From an uncultured Elusimicrobia bacterium (GTDB lineage Bacteria; Elusimicrobiota; Endomicrobiia; Endomicrobiales; Endomicrobiaceae), in the NCBI GenBank assembly GCA_937916125.1, contig CALGGE010000085.1, positions 1 to 30,280 on the forward strand: 30,280 bases of DNA, given 5' to 3'. How positions within the stretch are numbered: the first letter of the stretch is position 1; the number at the start of each line of letters is the position of its first letter. Below, one piece after another: positions 1-9,366 of the stretch. The translations under genes were made by a program, and so were the position numbers. The notes under the pieces are model-generated. The model had not been told where the DNA came from and made no database searches. It saw only the letters and a program-made list of their open reading frames with translations.

Positions 1-1098
<1,098 letters not shown>

Positions 1099-1228
1099 AA
1101 AATTTTATAGAGTTTTGCTTAAGCTCTTAATTACTTTAATAATATATGATTGCTCATATATAAACATCAAAAAAACAACTAGACCCTTAAATTGCTTGAT
1201 TGCCCCTTGTACAGGGCACTCATCTGCA

Positions 1229-1252
1229 TATTATTCAATTTTCAAAGACCTT
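1229..1252 (-). promoter_or_regulatory. boxA-like antitermination element 2
   Basis: The minus strand reads GGTCTTTGAAAATTGAATAA. It closely resembles the CTTTGAAAA boxA-type motif found ahead of 16S genes in many bacteria. It follows the hairpin at 1276-1306, giving the hairpin-then-boxA order known from rrn leaders. Function in Nus-dependent antitermination is inferred from family knowledge. Confidence 0.5.
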
Positions 1253-1275
1253 TTTTAAGAGAGAAAAAAATACTC

Positions 1276-1306
1276 TGTCTTTGCTATTCGTCTTTCAGCA
1301 AAGATA
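1276..1306 (-). promoter_or_regulatory. Leader hairpin (boxB-like or processing stem)
   Basis: TCTTTGCT at 1278-1285 and AGCAAAGA at 1297-1304 are perfectly complementary around an 11-nt loop. The stem extends by two further pairs, one of them a G-U wobble. There is no U-run after it in the transcribed direction, so it is not an intrinsic terminator. Its place between two boxA-like motifs suggests a structural role in antitermination or RNase processing of the rRNA precursor. Confidence 0.5.
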
Positions 1307-1417
1307 TTTTCTCTGCAATTATATTAAATCGGGTGCTTCATTCATTCCAGAAGACTTAAAATACCCTTAAATATCTAAACACTTCTTTTTATTTCAAAAA
1401 AGGTTGTTACTAAAAAC

Positions 1418-1429
1418 TGCTTAAAGAAC
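1418..1429 (-). promoter_or_regulatory. boxA-like antitermination element 1
   Basis: The minus strand reads GTTCTTTAAGCA, close to the E. coli boxA core TGCTCTTTAACA. It lies about 10 nt after the start predicted for the proximal promoter. The match is short, so confidence is moderate. Confidence 0.45.
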
Positions 1430-1444
1430 TTTTTGGTGGCGATG

Positions 1445-1473
1445 ATTATACCACACTTTTAAAAATTTGTCAA
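1445..1473 (-). promoter_or_regulatory. rRNA promoter, proximal copy
   Basis: On the minus strand TTGACA (1473-1468) is followed by a 17-nt spacer and TATAAT (1450-1445). Both hexamers are perfect sigma-70 consensus with ideal spacing. AT-rich tracts upstream could act as an UP element. It drives the 16S gene. Confidence 0.9.
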
Positions 1474-1532
1474 GTACTTTTTTTATTTTTCTTTTCCTGA
1501 CTGTTACGATCCGATTTTCGCAACGGACAAGG

Positions 1533-1561
1533 ATTATATCACAATTTTAAAAATTTGTCAA
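1533..1561 (-). promoter_or_regulatory. rRNA promoter, middle copy
   Basis: A second perfect TTGACA (1561-1556), 17-nt spacer, TATAAT (1538-1533) on the minus strand, 88 bp upstream of the proximal copy. It sits on a duplicated copy of the same unit, including the AT-rich flank. Confidence 0.9.
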
Positions 1562-1618
1562 GTACTTTTTTATTTTTCTTTTCCTAACTGTCGCGATCCG
1601 ATTTTCGCAACGGGCAAG

Positions 1619-1647
1619 ATTGTAACAAATCTTGTTTTTAATGTCAA
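1619..1647 (-). promoter_or_regulatory. rRNA promoter, distal copy
   Basis: A third TTGACA (1647-1642), 17-nt spacer, TACAAT (1624-1619). The -10 has one deviation and the surrounding sequence is unlike the other two copies. It lies only about 40 bp beyond the stop codon of the preceding RND gene. An inverted repeat, CAAGATT/AATCTTG (1615-1621 and 1628-1634), covers the -10 and part of the spacer. Confidence 0.8.
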
Positions 1648-1686
1648 GAAAAAAATTGCCAAACACTTTTCCGCATTTAACTACAA

Positions 1687-4600
1687 TCAATCTATAAATT
1701 CGTCGAGAGTTTTGTTTCTCATCCCTTTAGAATACAAATATATAAACGGCACAAATAATAATGCCAAGCCCAAAGCAAAAATCAAACCGCCGCAAACCGC
1801 AATAGCCATAGGCTGATTGGTAGTTGCCCCCTCGCCAAGCCCGAGTGCAAGAGGAATAAGGCCGACGACGGTTGTCAATGTAGTCATTATAATAGGTCTT
1901 ATATGATCCGCCGTAGCATCAACAACCATCTGTTTTAAAGCAATAATATCTCTGTATTTTTCCGGATCTTTCATAAAGTGATTATTATATCTGTCTACAA
2001 GCAAAATAGAAATATTAACAACGTTACCGACTAACATTATAACACCCAACATGGATATGGAATTGACGGATTGTCCGGTAACAAACAACACTATCAACGA
2101 ACCGATAATACCGAGAGGTACTGCCGTCATAACTATTATAGGTTGTAACAAATTTTCGAATTGAGATGCAAGTATCATATAAATAATTATAATACCGAGC
2201 ATTAATGCAAACGACACTTCGGAGAGAGCTTCTTTCATGGCAAGCATTTCACCTGTTATAAAAGCACTGACATCTTTGTTATTATATACATCATCAATGA
2301 GTTCCTGAAGTTCTTTAACGGCATCGGTAAAACTGCCTTTGACATTTGCCGTAACAAGATAAGTTCTTTCCCCCTCAACTCTCTTAATTGCAGGCAACGT
2401 CTTAACAAAATTTGCCTGAGCAATCTGTTTCAACTGAATAGTCATACCCCACGAAGAATACGCGGTCATTTCCAAAACTTTTTCAAGAGTATCTCTGTCG
2501 TCCGGTTTCATACGCACTCTTATATCCATTTCATCATCGGGAAGTTTTAATTTTGTGGCGACAAAACCCTTGATTGCGGCAAGAGTCATGGCTGAAATAT
2601 CCTGAGTTGAAAGCCCGAAAAGAGAGGCTCTTTCTCTGTCAATATTAAGCCTTAATTCCGGAACTTCATCGGAAGGATCTATTTTTATACCGTAAAACTC
2701 AGGCATAGCTTCCATCTGATCTTTTAGTTTGTTTGCGTATTCTCTGAGTTTGGGAAGTTCTTTGCCTTTAAGTTCGACGGTAATACCGGAAGACGCTCCT
2801 ATACCCGAACCGAACATACCTTGCTGAGTAACAAATTCAATTTCCAAATCTTTTATATTCCATCTTTTTATTTCATCACTCAGTTCGGCAACAATTTCAT
2901 TTGTTGACAAGCCCTTAAATGCAAGATTAACGATAATTCTTGCCTGATAAACTCCCGTAGTTTCAACGGCTGCAGCACCCGTATCTTCTCCCGTAGAACC
3001 TACCGTAGTTGAAACATCTTTAACTTCGTCATATTTCGAGATTGCCCTTTCTATTCTTTTAACGACATCATCGGTAACTTCCAAAGGTGTGTCGGGATGC
3101 ATGGACACATTTAACGTAAATCTTCTCTCGTCGGATTTTGCCATAAATTCTTTTGGAATATAATATACGGTAATAGCACCGATAACGGCATATAAAAATA
3201 TAAAAGCAAAAACTCTAAATGCTTTGAAATTTAAAACCTGTTTTAATAACGGAACAAAATATTCGGAAATAGCTTGTCTGCCTGCCGTGATGGAAATATT
3301 TTTAACATTTGCCGTAAGTGCCAAACGAGGAACAAGAAACATAGCCGAGAATATGGAAGCCACCATTGCATAGGTAATTGTAAGAGCCAGCTGTTTAAAT
3401 AATTGACCTATCATACCCGTAATAAAGACAAAAGGTATAAACACGGCAATAGTCGTAATGGTAGAACTTAATATTGCGGCAAAAAGTGATGACGTGGCAT
3501 TATATATACATTCTTTTTTCGGCAGATCTTTATTTCTGTGCAGTTCCAATAAAATATTTTCAATAACAACGTTACCGTTATCGACAACCATACCGATACC
3601 GATGGTTAAACCTCCGAGGGACATGGAGTTGATTGTTATTCCCTGAAAATACATAATACTTAACGTTACACACAAACTTATAGGTATGGCGGTGTTGATA
3701 ATACCCGAACCGACAAAACTTTTCATAAAGAAATACAACAAAATAAAAGTCAGCAAAATTCCCTGAAGACCGGACTGATAAATATTGCTTAAAGATTTCT
3801 TAATAAATATTGACTGGTCATAAGTTACTTTTATATCAATGTTTGCCGGAATTTTTTCTTTAATTTCTTTCAATTTCTCGTGAACGAGTTTGGACATATT
3901 TATTAAATTCGAACCGGATTGAGGAAATATTCCTATAGAAACATTTTCTTTTGAATTATATCTGGAGATACCTTTTCTGTCCTTTAAAGACTCTTTCACA
4001 TCGGCAACATCTCGCATATAAACAATCTTTTCACCCGTTTCTCCCTCATAACTTCTGTCTCTTCTGTACCTTGCATCACCCTGTTTATTATCTCTTTTAC
4101 CGAAAGAAAGATTTTCTATATCGGTAAGATTTTTAAATTCTCCGACGGTTTTAACTATATATTCATGTTTTTCTTCTTTGATTGTACCTGCAGGATATGT
4201 GATATTTGCCGTCTGCAACGAATTGATAACATCCGTAATTGACAGCTGGTTGGCAAGCAATCTTCCTTTATCTATTTCGACGAGAATTTCTTTTTGTTCA
4301 CCGCCTTTTAAATCTACTTTTGCAACACCTTCAAGTCTTTCAAGCTCATCTTTAACATTTTTTTTCATTATATGACGAAGATCCGCCATCTGCATTAAAT
4401 TCGGCTGAATATCAGTATAACTTACGGACAGAATCATGGCTTCGGTTTGCATAGGATTATACTTCAATACCACAGGTTCAAGAGCATCTTTAGGAAGAGA
4501 TTCTTTTACCAAATCGATTTTTTCTCTGACATCCATAGAGGCAAAATCCATATCCGTTCCCCATAAAAACTCACATGAGACTATTGATACTCCCTCTTTG

Positions 4601-4851
4601 GAAATTGAAGAAACTCTTTTAATATTTTTCACCGTTCCTGCCGTTTCTTCAACAATTTTACTGATAAGTTTTTCGGCTTCCTCCGGGCCTGCACCTTCAT
4701 ATTTCGTAACAATTGTTATTTGAGGATATTCCATTGCAGGGAACAGTTCCTGAGGGATTCTGCTGAACGCAATTAATCCCATAAGAATTACGGATAAAAA
4801 TATCATAACGGTTGTTACAGGTCTGTCAACGGGAAGTCTTAATAAACTCAT
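1687..4851 (-). CDS. RND efflux permease, second of a tandem pair
   Basis: A full-length (1054 aa) inner-membrane proton-driven exporter of the AcrB/HAE superfamily. It has an N-terminal membrane helix (about residues 12-30), a large periplasmic porter region, a helix bundle near 350-550, a second periplasmic region, and a C-terminal helix bundle from about 870. The TM4 signature reads GMVVDNGNVVIEN, with D424 at the AcrB Asp407 position and Asn at the Asp408 position. TM10 reads VVNISILLVD, so the AcrB Lys940 equivalent is not Lys. The start is ATG preceded by AAGGAA. It follows the other RND gene after 88 bp and shares one adaptor and one outer-membrane factor with it. Substrate is unknown. 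Confidence 0.95.
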   Translation of the reverse strand: MSLLRLPVDRPVTTVMIFLSVILMGLIAFSRIPQELFPAMEYPQITIVTKYEGAGPEEAEKLISKIVEETAGTVKNIKRVSSISKEGVSIVSCEFLWGTDMDFASMDVREKIDLVKESLPKDALEPVVLKYNPMQTEAMILSVSYTDIQPNLMQMADLRHIMKKNVKDELERLEGVAKVDLKGGEQKEILVEIDKGRLLANQLSITDVINSLQTANITYPAGTIKEEKHEYIVKTVGEFKNLTDIENLSFGKRDNKQGDARYRRDRSYEGETGEKIVYMRDVADVKESLKDRKGISRYNSKENVSIGIFPQSGSNLINMSKLVHEKLKEIKEKIPANIDIKVTYDQSIFIKKSLSNIYQSGLQGILLTFILLYFFMKSFVGSGIINTAIPISLCVTLSIMYFQGITINSMSLGGLTIGIGMVVDNGNVVIENILLELHRNKDLPKKECIYNATSSLFAAILSSTITTIAVFIPFVFITGMIGQLFKQLALTITYAMVASIFSAMFLVPRLALTANVKNISITAGRQAISEYFVPLLKQVLNFKAFRVFAFIFLYAVIGAITVYYIPKEFMAKSDERRFTLNVSMHPDTPLEVTDDVVKRIERAISKYDEVKDVSTTVGSTGEDTGAAAVETTGVYQARIIVNLAFKGLSTNEIVAELSDEIKRWNIKDLEIEFVTQQGMFGSGIGASSGITVELKGKELPKLREYANKLKDQMEAMPEFYGIKIDPSDEVPELRLNIDRERASLFGLSTQDISAMTLAAIKGFVATKLKLPDDEMDIRVRMKPDDRDTLEKVLEMTAYSSWGMTIQLKQIAQANFVKTLPAIKRVEGERTYLVTANVKGSFTDAVKELQELIDDVYNNKDVSAFITGEMLAMKEALSEVSFALMLGIIIIYMILASQFENLLQPIIVMTAVPLGIIGSLIVLFVTGQSVNSISMLGVIMLVGNVVNISILLVDRYNNHFMKDPEKYRDIIALKQMVVDATADHIRPIIMTTLTTVVGLIPLALGLGEGATTNQPMAIAVCGGLIFALGLALLFVPFIYLYSKGMRNKTLDEFID

Positions 4852-4900
4852 TTTTATTTTCCTTATATAAATTTTTTATAAAGCCAAAATTTTTTAATAT

Positions 4901-4930
4901 TCATTGCCGTTGTAGTTGAAACTTTTCAAC
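4901..4930. repeat. Short repeat fragment with perfect palindrome
   Basis: The gap between the two RND genes contains TCATTGCCGTTGTAGTTG followed by a 7-bp palindrome, GTTGAAA-CT-TTTCAAC (4915-4930). The words CATTGCCGTT, GTTGTAG and TTTTCAAC recur in the composite repeats at 15017-15096 and 29079-29223, so this looks like a short member or relic of that family. Confidence 0.5.
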
Positions 4931-4939
4931 CGGCGTTTA

Positions 4940-7900
4940 TTATACATTGTCTTCAAAAGGGTTTCTGTTAAAAAATCTTTTATACAGTCTGTTTAACAAA
5001 TTAAATGTTGCAACAAGCCCCAAACGCTTAAAGAACATCTTAACGCTGCTTTTAGGTTTCTCAAGAACATAATATGCCGTAGGAATAATCAACATGGTAA
5101 GCAGTGTCCCCGTAATTGTTCCGAATAGTACAGTCATACCGAGCGACGCCCACATTGCCGCGGACTCATCTCTGCTTAGTACCATCGGCAAAAGCCCTAA
5201 TGTTTTCATTAACAAAGTTATAAGTTCAGGTCTTAACCTTTCTTTACAGCTTTCAAAAATGACTCGCAAAATATTTGTTCTTCCGACACGTCTTTGGTTG
5301 ATTTTATCAACAATAATAATGGAACTGTAAACAATACAACCGAAAAGAATCATCATTCCTATCCACACGCCAAGACTGATAGATTTATTGAAGCCCCAAA
5401 GACAAAATGCCACACCTATTATACTTAACGGAAGTGAAAACATTATCAGTGCGGGCTGCATATAAGATTCAAATATAGACGCCAACACAAAAAATATCAA
5501 TATAACAACAAGCGTTACGGCCAACATAAACTGTCCTCTGTTTTTGACTGTTTTTTCATAATCACCGGAAATATTAAATGAATAATCCTGAGGAAAAGCC
5601 ACGCCTTTTAACGTTGTTTTTATTTTTTCCGCAGCGGTTGTCAAACCTATATTTGCTCTGTTGGCACTTATCTGAATAAATCTCTTTTTGTTCTTTCTCC
5701 ATATTTCCTGATTGGACTTCAACTTACTCATATCGGTAACCTGTCCGACGTAAACAATATCGGAAATAGGATTAACTACCCCGATAAAAGGAATTTGATC
5801 GACGTATTGTATGCTATCCGGATAAAGACGACAAATAGTTTCAATTTCTTTACCTTCGCTTCTGTATTGCGTTGCAATAAGACCTCTTAACTGACAATGT
5901 AACGTATTACTTAAAAAATATGTTGTTAAGCCGAACACTGCCAGCCTGTCATAATCGACGGTAAGGATAACTTCCGGTTCATCTTCTCTCATTCTTATTT
6001 TTACGTCGGTAAGTCCTTTAACCTGCTGTAATCGTCCCGAAGCCGAAAATGCAAGTTGTTTTAAAGTATCATAATTTTGCCCGTAAAAATCGATAAAAAT
6101 TTCTTTTGACGCCATAGCCTGAGAGTCCTGAAAATACACAAATGCCGGAGAAAACTCTCCGAAACGTTTTCTGAACTCTTCTTTAAACTCTTCGGCTTTT
6201 TCATAGACGGTAACTTCGACAAAAGTATGAAGTTTTTCCACTTTCGAAGAAACTCTCTCTACCTGATCTTTGTACTCCATTAAAGCTTTTTCCATTTTAC
6301 GAACAACTTCATTGGAGACTTCTATTCTGGTGGCAGGCGGGAATTGTATGCCTATACGGAAAGTATTTACATTTGCGGCATCAAGAAATTCGGAGTCTCT
6401 TGTCATCATTATTCTTGCCGAGAAAAGAAACAGTGCCAACACGACCAGCCACACATAAGTCTGCCATCTAAAACAAAATTTTAACATTTTACCGTAAATA
6501 TGACGAACTTTTATGTACCATTTCTGAAAATCCAAATCAAATTTATTCTGCCATCTGTAAATTTGCGGAGGAATAAAAATAAGCGTTACGATAACGGATG
6601 CAACAAGTGCAAAAGTTATGGCAAGACCAAAAGGCACATACATTTGACGAACTTCAGGATCTAAAAAAACCAACGGCAGAAATACGATAATGGTTGTAAC
6701 CGTCGATGCAAAAATCGGTTGCCACATTTCAGCCGTACCGTTTATGACAAGACGAGCCTTATTTGTATAAGTTTTTCTGTGAAAATGGAAAGAAATATTT
6801 TCCAGCACAACAATTGAATTATCCATAACATTAGCCATACCCATAGCAAGTCCGCTTAATGTCATAATGTTAAACGTCTGTCCGGTAAAATACATCATAA
6901 TTATGGACATAAATAAGCTTAAAGGCATAGTTGTGGCAACGATAAAAATACTTCTGACATTTCTCATAAAGAGAAATAAAATTGCGGCAAGAAGAACACC
7001 GCCCTCAAGTAATGCCTCTACAAGAGATTTTATTGCTTTTACTATGTATTCCGCATCATTTTTAACAACCGTAATTGTAATATCGTCATCAATTACCTGT
7101 TTCAGTTTATCGACGATTTTTAAAACCTCGTTTGCAACTTTGATGGTATTTCCGGTTGATTCTTTCTGAACATATATTGAAACAACATCCTGTACATTAA
7201 GCCTTGAATACGATGTAGGTTCATAATAGGAATCTCTTATAGTTGCTATATCTCCTATCGTAACAACGGAACCTGCCGGCGTTATTGCTATGGCGGTATT
7301 TTTAATTTCGTCTATATTCGTATATTCACCCGTTGCTCTTATGACAAAGTTTTGATTATATTGATTTATTTCTCCTGCCGATACCGACAAATTTGCAAGA
7401 TTTATTTTATTGACGACTTCAAGGATGGAAAGTTTGTATCCCAAAAGTTTGGCATTATCCATTTCAATTAAGAATTTTCGTTCACGTCCGCCCCCGAACT
7501 CCACGTTTGCAACGCCGGAAACTCTTAAAAGTTTTTCTTTTATCTGTTCTTCGGCAATTTCTCTCAGTTGTTCCGGAGTTTTCAACGGAGAACTTAACGC
7601 CATAATTATTATCGGGCTGTCGGACTGTTCAAACTTTGCAATGATAGGTTTTTCACTCTCTTTCGGGAGATTGTTTTTTATCATTGCAATTTTTTCTCTT
7701 ATATCGATAACAACAAAATCCGTATTGATATTGTGATGAAAGGTCATCATAATATTGGATTCGGACTCTTTGGAAGAAGAAATCATTTCCTTTAAACCGT
7801 TAATTTCGGAAAAGACTTCTTCCATAGGTTTGGTAACATACTTTTCCACTTCGGAAGCGGCAACACCGCCTCTTAAACGTGTAATAACACTTACCAAACC

Positions 7901-8047
7901 TGTCTGTGTACTTGGATTTAATTCTACGGGAATTCGGAATGTGGTTATGGCAGAAAACATTATCATGGCAATAACAAGCATTAAAGTTGTTATCGGTTTT
8001 CTTATTCCAAATGCAATCATATTAAAAGCAGAAGATTGGAAAATCAA
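4940..8047 (-). CDS. RND efflux permease, first of a tandem pair
   Basis: A 1035-aa inner-membrane RND transporter with the same two-half architecture as its neighbour but clearly a different sequence. TM4 reads ANVMDNSIVVLEN (D409, then N410). TM10 reads CIVYSSIIIVD, which is unusual: Tyr-Ser stands where related pumps usually have Lys-Asn or Asn-Asn. The C-terminus carries a basic tail after the last helix. The start is uncertain: TTG at 8047 is the first possible start, but ATG at 8020 also fits the family and neither has a clear Shine-Dalgarno. Its stop is 88 bp before the second RND gene. It is likely to work with that protein, the adaptor and the TolC-like channel. Confidence 0.93.
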   Translation of the reverse strand: MIFQSSAFNMIAFGIRKPITTLMLVIAMIMFSAITTFRIPVELNPSTQTGLVSVITRLRGGVAASEVEKYVTKPMEEVFSEINGLKEMISSSKESESNIMMTFHHNINTDFVVIDIREKIAMIKNNLPKESEKPIIAKFEQSDSPIIIMALSSPLKTPEQLREIAEEQIKEKLLRVSGVANVEFGGGRERKFLIEMDNAKLLGYKLSILEVVNKINLANLSVSAGEINQYNQNFVIRATGEYTNIDEIKNTAIAITPAGSVVTIGDIATIRDSYYEPTSYSRLNVQDVVSIYVQKESTGNTIKVANEVLKIVDKLKQVIDDDITITVVKNDAEYIVKAIKSLVEALLEGGVLLAAILFLFMRNVRSIFIVATTMPLSLFMSIIMMYFTGQTFNIMTLSGLAMGMANVMDNSIVVLENISFHFHRKTYTNKARLVINGTAEMWQPIFASTVTTIIVFLPLVFLDPEVRQMYVPFGLAITFALVASVIVTLIFIPPQIYRWQNKFDLDFQKWYIKVRHIYGKMLKFCFRWQTYVWLVVLALFLFSARIMMTRDSEFLDAANVNTFRIGIQFPPATRIEVSNEVVRKMEKALMEYKDQVERVSSKVEKLHTFVEVTVYEKAEEFKEEFRKRFGEFSPAFVYFQDSQAMASKEIFIDFYGQNYDTLKQLAFSASGRLQQVKGLTDVKIRMREDEPEVILTVDYDRLAVFGLTTYFLSNTLHCQLRGLIATQYRSEGKEIETICRLYPDSIQYVDQIPFIGVVNPISDIVYVGQVTDMSKLKSNQEIWRKNKKRFIQISANRANIGLTTAAEKIKTTLKGVAFPQDYSFNISGDYEKTVKNRGQFMLAVTLVVILIFFVLASIFESYMQPALIMFSLPLSIIGVAFCLWGFNKSISLGVWIGMMILFGCIVYSSIIIVDKINQRRVGRTNILRVIFESCKERLRPELITLLMKTLGLLPMVLSRDESAAMWASLGMTVLFGTITGTLLTMLIIPTAYYVLEKPKSSVKMFFKRLGLVATFNLLNRLYKRFFNRNPFEDNV

Positions 8048-8074
8048 AAGATCGGAAGCGGACGTTATAATTTC

Positions 8075-8108
8075 CTAATCTTCTAATCTTCTCTTCTTCT
8101 AATCCTCC
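8075..8108. repeat. TAATCTTC octamer microsatellite
   Basis: Two exact TAATCTTC units (8076-8083 and 8084-8091) are followed by a degenerate TCTTCT stretch and TAATCCTCC. They lie between the adaptor stop and the first RND start. The array occupies the place where a ribosome binding site for the RND gene would be expected. Confidence 0.6.
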
Positions 8109-8124
8109 AAATGCGGTAAGCAGT

Positions 8125-9345
8125 TTATTTTGTTTCTACTTTATCTTCTATAGATTCAAGGAATTTTACTTTCATACCGTCGGAAAGCTGACCTTGAGTT
8201 TCAATAACTACAAGTTCGCCGACGTTTATTCCGCTAAGTATAACCGTTTTATCCATAAGTTTTTCGCCCAACTGGCACGGCCTCATCATAATGGTACCCT
8301 CACCGGGCGTTCTGAAATCGGGAGTTACTACCGGGACCAAAAAAGCATTTTCGTTCAAAGAAACTATACTGTCATTAGGTACAAGCATAACATTTTTCAA
8401 TTCTTTAAGAAGTATTACACCTCTTCCGAACATTCCCGACCTCAACAAGCCTTCGCTATTTTCCACATTGATTTTAATTGTGGATGTTCTTGTTCTTTCT
8501 TTAACGGTAGGTGCAATCTCTGCCAAAGTGCCTACAAATTCTTTACCGTGATAAGAGTCGCAATTTATGGATACGGTTTGACCGACAGCCAATTTGTGAA
8601 CATCTTTTTCCGGAATATCAACTTCGAAATTCGTACCTTTATCACTTATAAACTTTGCAACCACATCCTGAGGAGTTATATAATCTCCCGGTTTTATTAT
8701 AATCTGTGCCAATATTCCGTCGGCGGGAGCGACAAGATTTGTTTTTGCCAGATTGGACTGTGACAGTTCCAACTCGGAAAGAGCGGCTTTAACTTTTGAT
8801 CTGGCAGATTCAATTTCATACTTTGCTTCATATAACTTACTTTCGGAGAGAGCTTTCATTCTGTAGAGTTCTTCGTAAACTTTGTATCTTTCCATAGATG
8901 AATTATACGCGGAGACTTCACTTCTGTACTTACTCTTTGCATAATCGGCTTTAGTCATGGCATCTTTCGGATCAAGAGAACAAATAACTTTTCCTTTCTC
9001 TATCATATCGCCTTCTCTGTAATTGAATGTTGCCAGCTGTCCGTCAAGCTCAAACCTCATTTCGTTTTCGACGGCACCTTTTATTGTTCCCATAACGGTA
9101 TAAGTATCTCTGTAATCTTCGATGGCGGCTTTTTTCACTTTAACGGTTATCATATCTTTCTTTTCTTCAACAACTTTATTATTTGCAAATCTTAAGAAAT
9201 ATACGACCAAACCTATCCCTACCAGAACAAGTATCAAGAGCGTAAACAAAAGATATTTTTTTAATTTAGGATACTTTTGATTAAGCCGGTTGTATCTGTA
9301 CGTGATATTTTCCATGCCTCTGTAGTATAAAAATTTAAGATTCAA
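8125..9345 (-). CDS. Periplasmic adaptor (membrane fusion protein) of RND pump
   Basis: A 406-aa HlyD/AcrA-type adaptor that links the RND permeases to the outer-membrane channel. It has a cytoplasmic N-terminus, one membrane anchor at about residues 31-51, a lipoyl-like half (FELDGQLATFNYREGDMIEKG), an alpha-hairpin (about 130-190, coiled), the returning lipoyl half (LVAPADGILAQIIIKPGDYI), and a beta-barrel domain. The start is TTG at 9345, supported by GGAG six bases upstream. The next ATG (9315) has only a poorly spaced GAGG. It is anchored by a helix rather than a lipoprotein signal. It is separated from the TolC-like gene by 21 bp, so co-transcription is likely. Confidence 0.93.
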   Translation of the reverse strand: MNLKFLYYRGMENITYRYNRLNQKYPKLKKYLLFTLLILVLVGIGLVVYFLRFANNKVVEEKKDMITVKVKKAAIEDYRDTYTVMGTIKGAVENEMRFELDGQLATFNYREGDMIEKGKVICSLDPKDAMTKADYAKSKYRSEVSAYNSSMERYKVYEELYRMKALSESKLYEAKYEIESARSKVKAALSELELSQSNLAKTNLVAPADGILAQIIIKPGDYITPQDVVAKFISDKGTNFEVDIPEKDVHKLAVGQTVSINCDSYHGKEFVGTLAEIAPTVKERTRTSTIKINVENSEGLLRSGMFGRGVILLKELKNVMLVPNDSIVSLNENAFLVPVVTPDFRTPGEGTIMMRPCQLGEKLMDKTVILSGINVGELVVIETQGQLSDGMKVKFLESIEDKVETK

Positions 9346-9366
9346 GGTATTCTCCTTTTTTATTTT

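Larger units (their letters stand above)
1099..1438 (-). other. pre-16S rRNA leader
   Basis: This stretch without a protein gene lies between the most proximal rRNA promoter (predicted start near 1438) and the 16S 5' end. It is very AT-rich and holds two boxA-like elements and a strong hairpin, described separately. I see no tRNA and no open frame of note. The matching 3' processing strand would lie beyond the window, so the 16S processing stalk cannot be checked. Confidence 0.75.
1445..1618 (-). repeat. Tandem 86-88-bp promoter-bearing direct repeat
   Basis: Unit one (1445-1532) and unit two (1533-1618) agree almost base for base. The second lacks one T in a T-run and has a few substitutions, such as CTGACTGTTACG versus CTAACTGTCGCG. 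Each unit carries one full promoter and the shared tail GATCCGATTTTCGCAACGG. Confidence 0.9.

Noticed and set aside
8194..8763. 189-aa open frame opposite the adaptor gene
   Set aside because: It is antisense to a strongly supported adaptor gene, has no ribosome binding site and resembles no family; long antisense frames are common in AT-rich genes.
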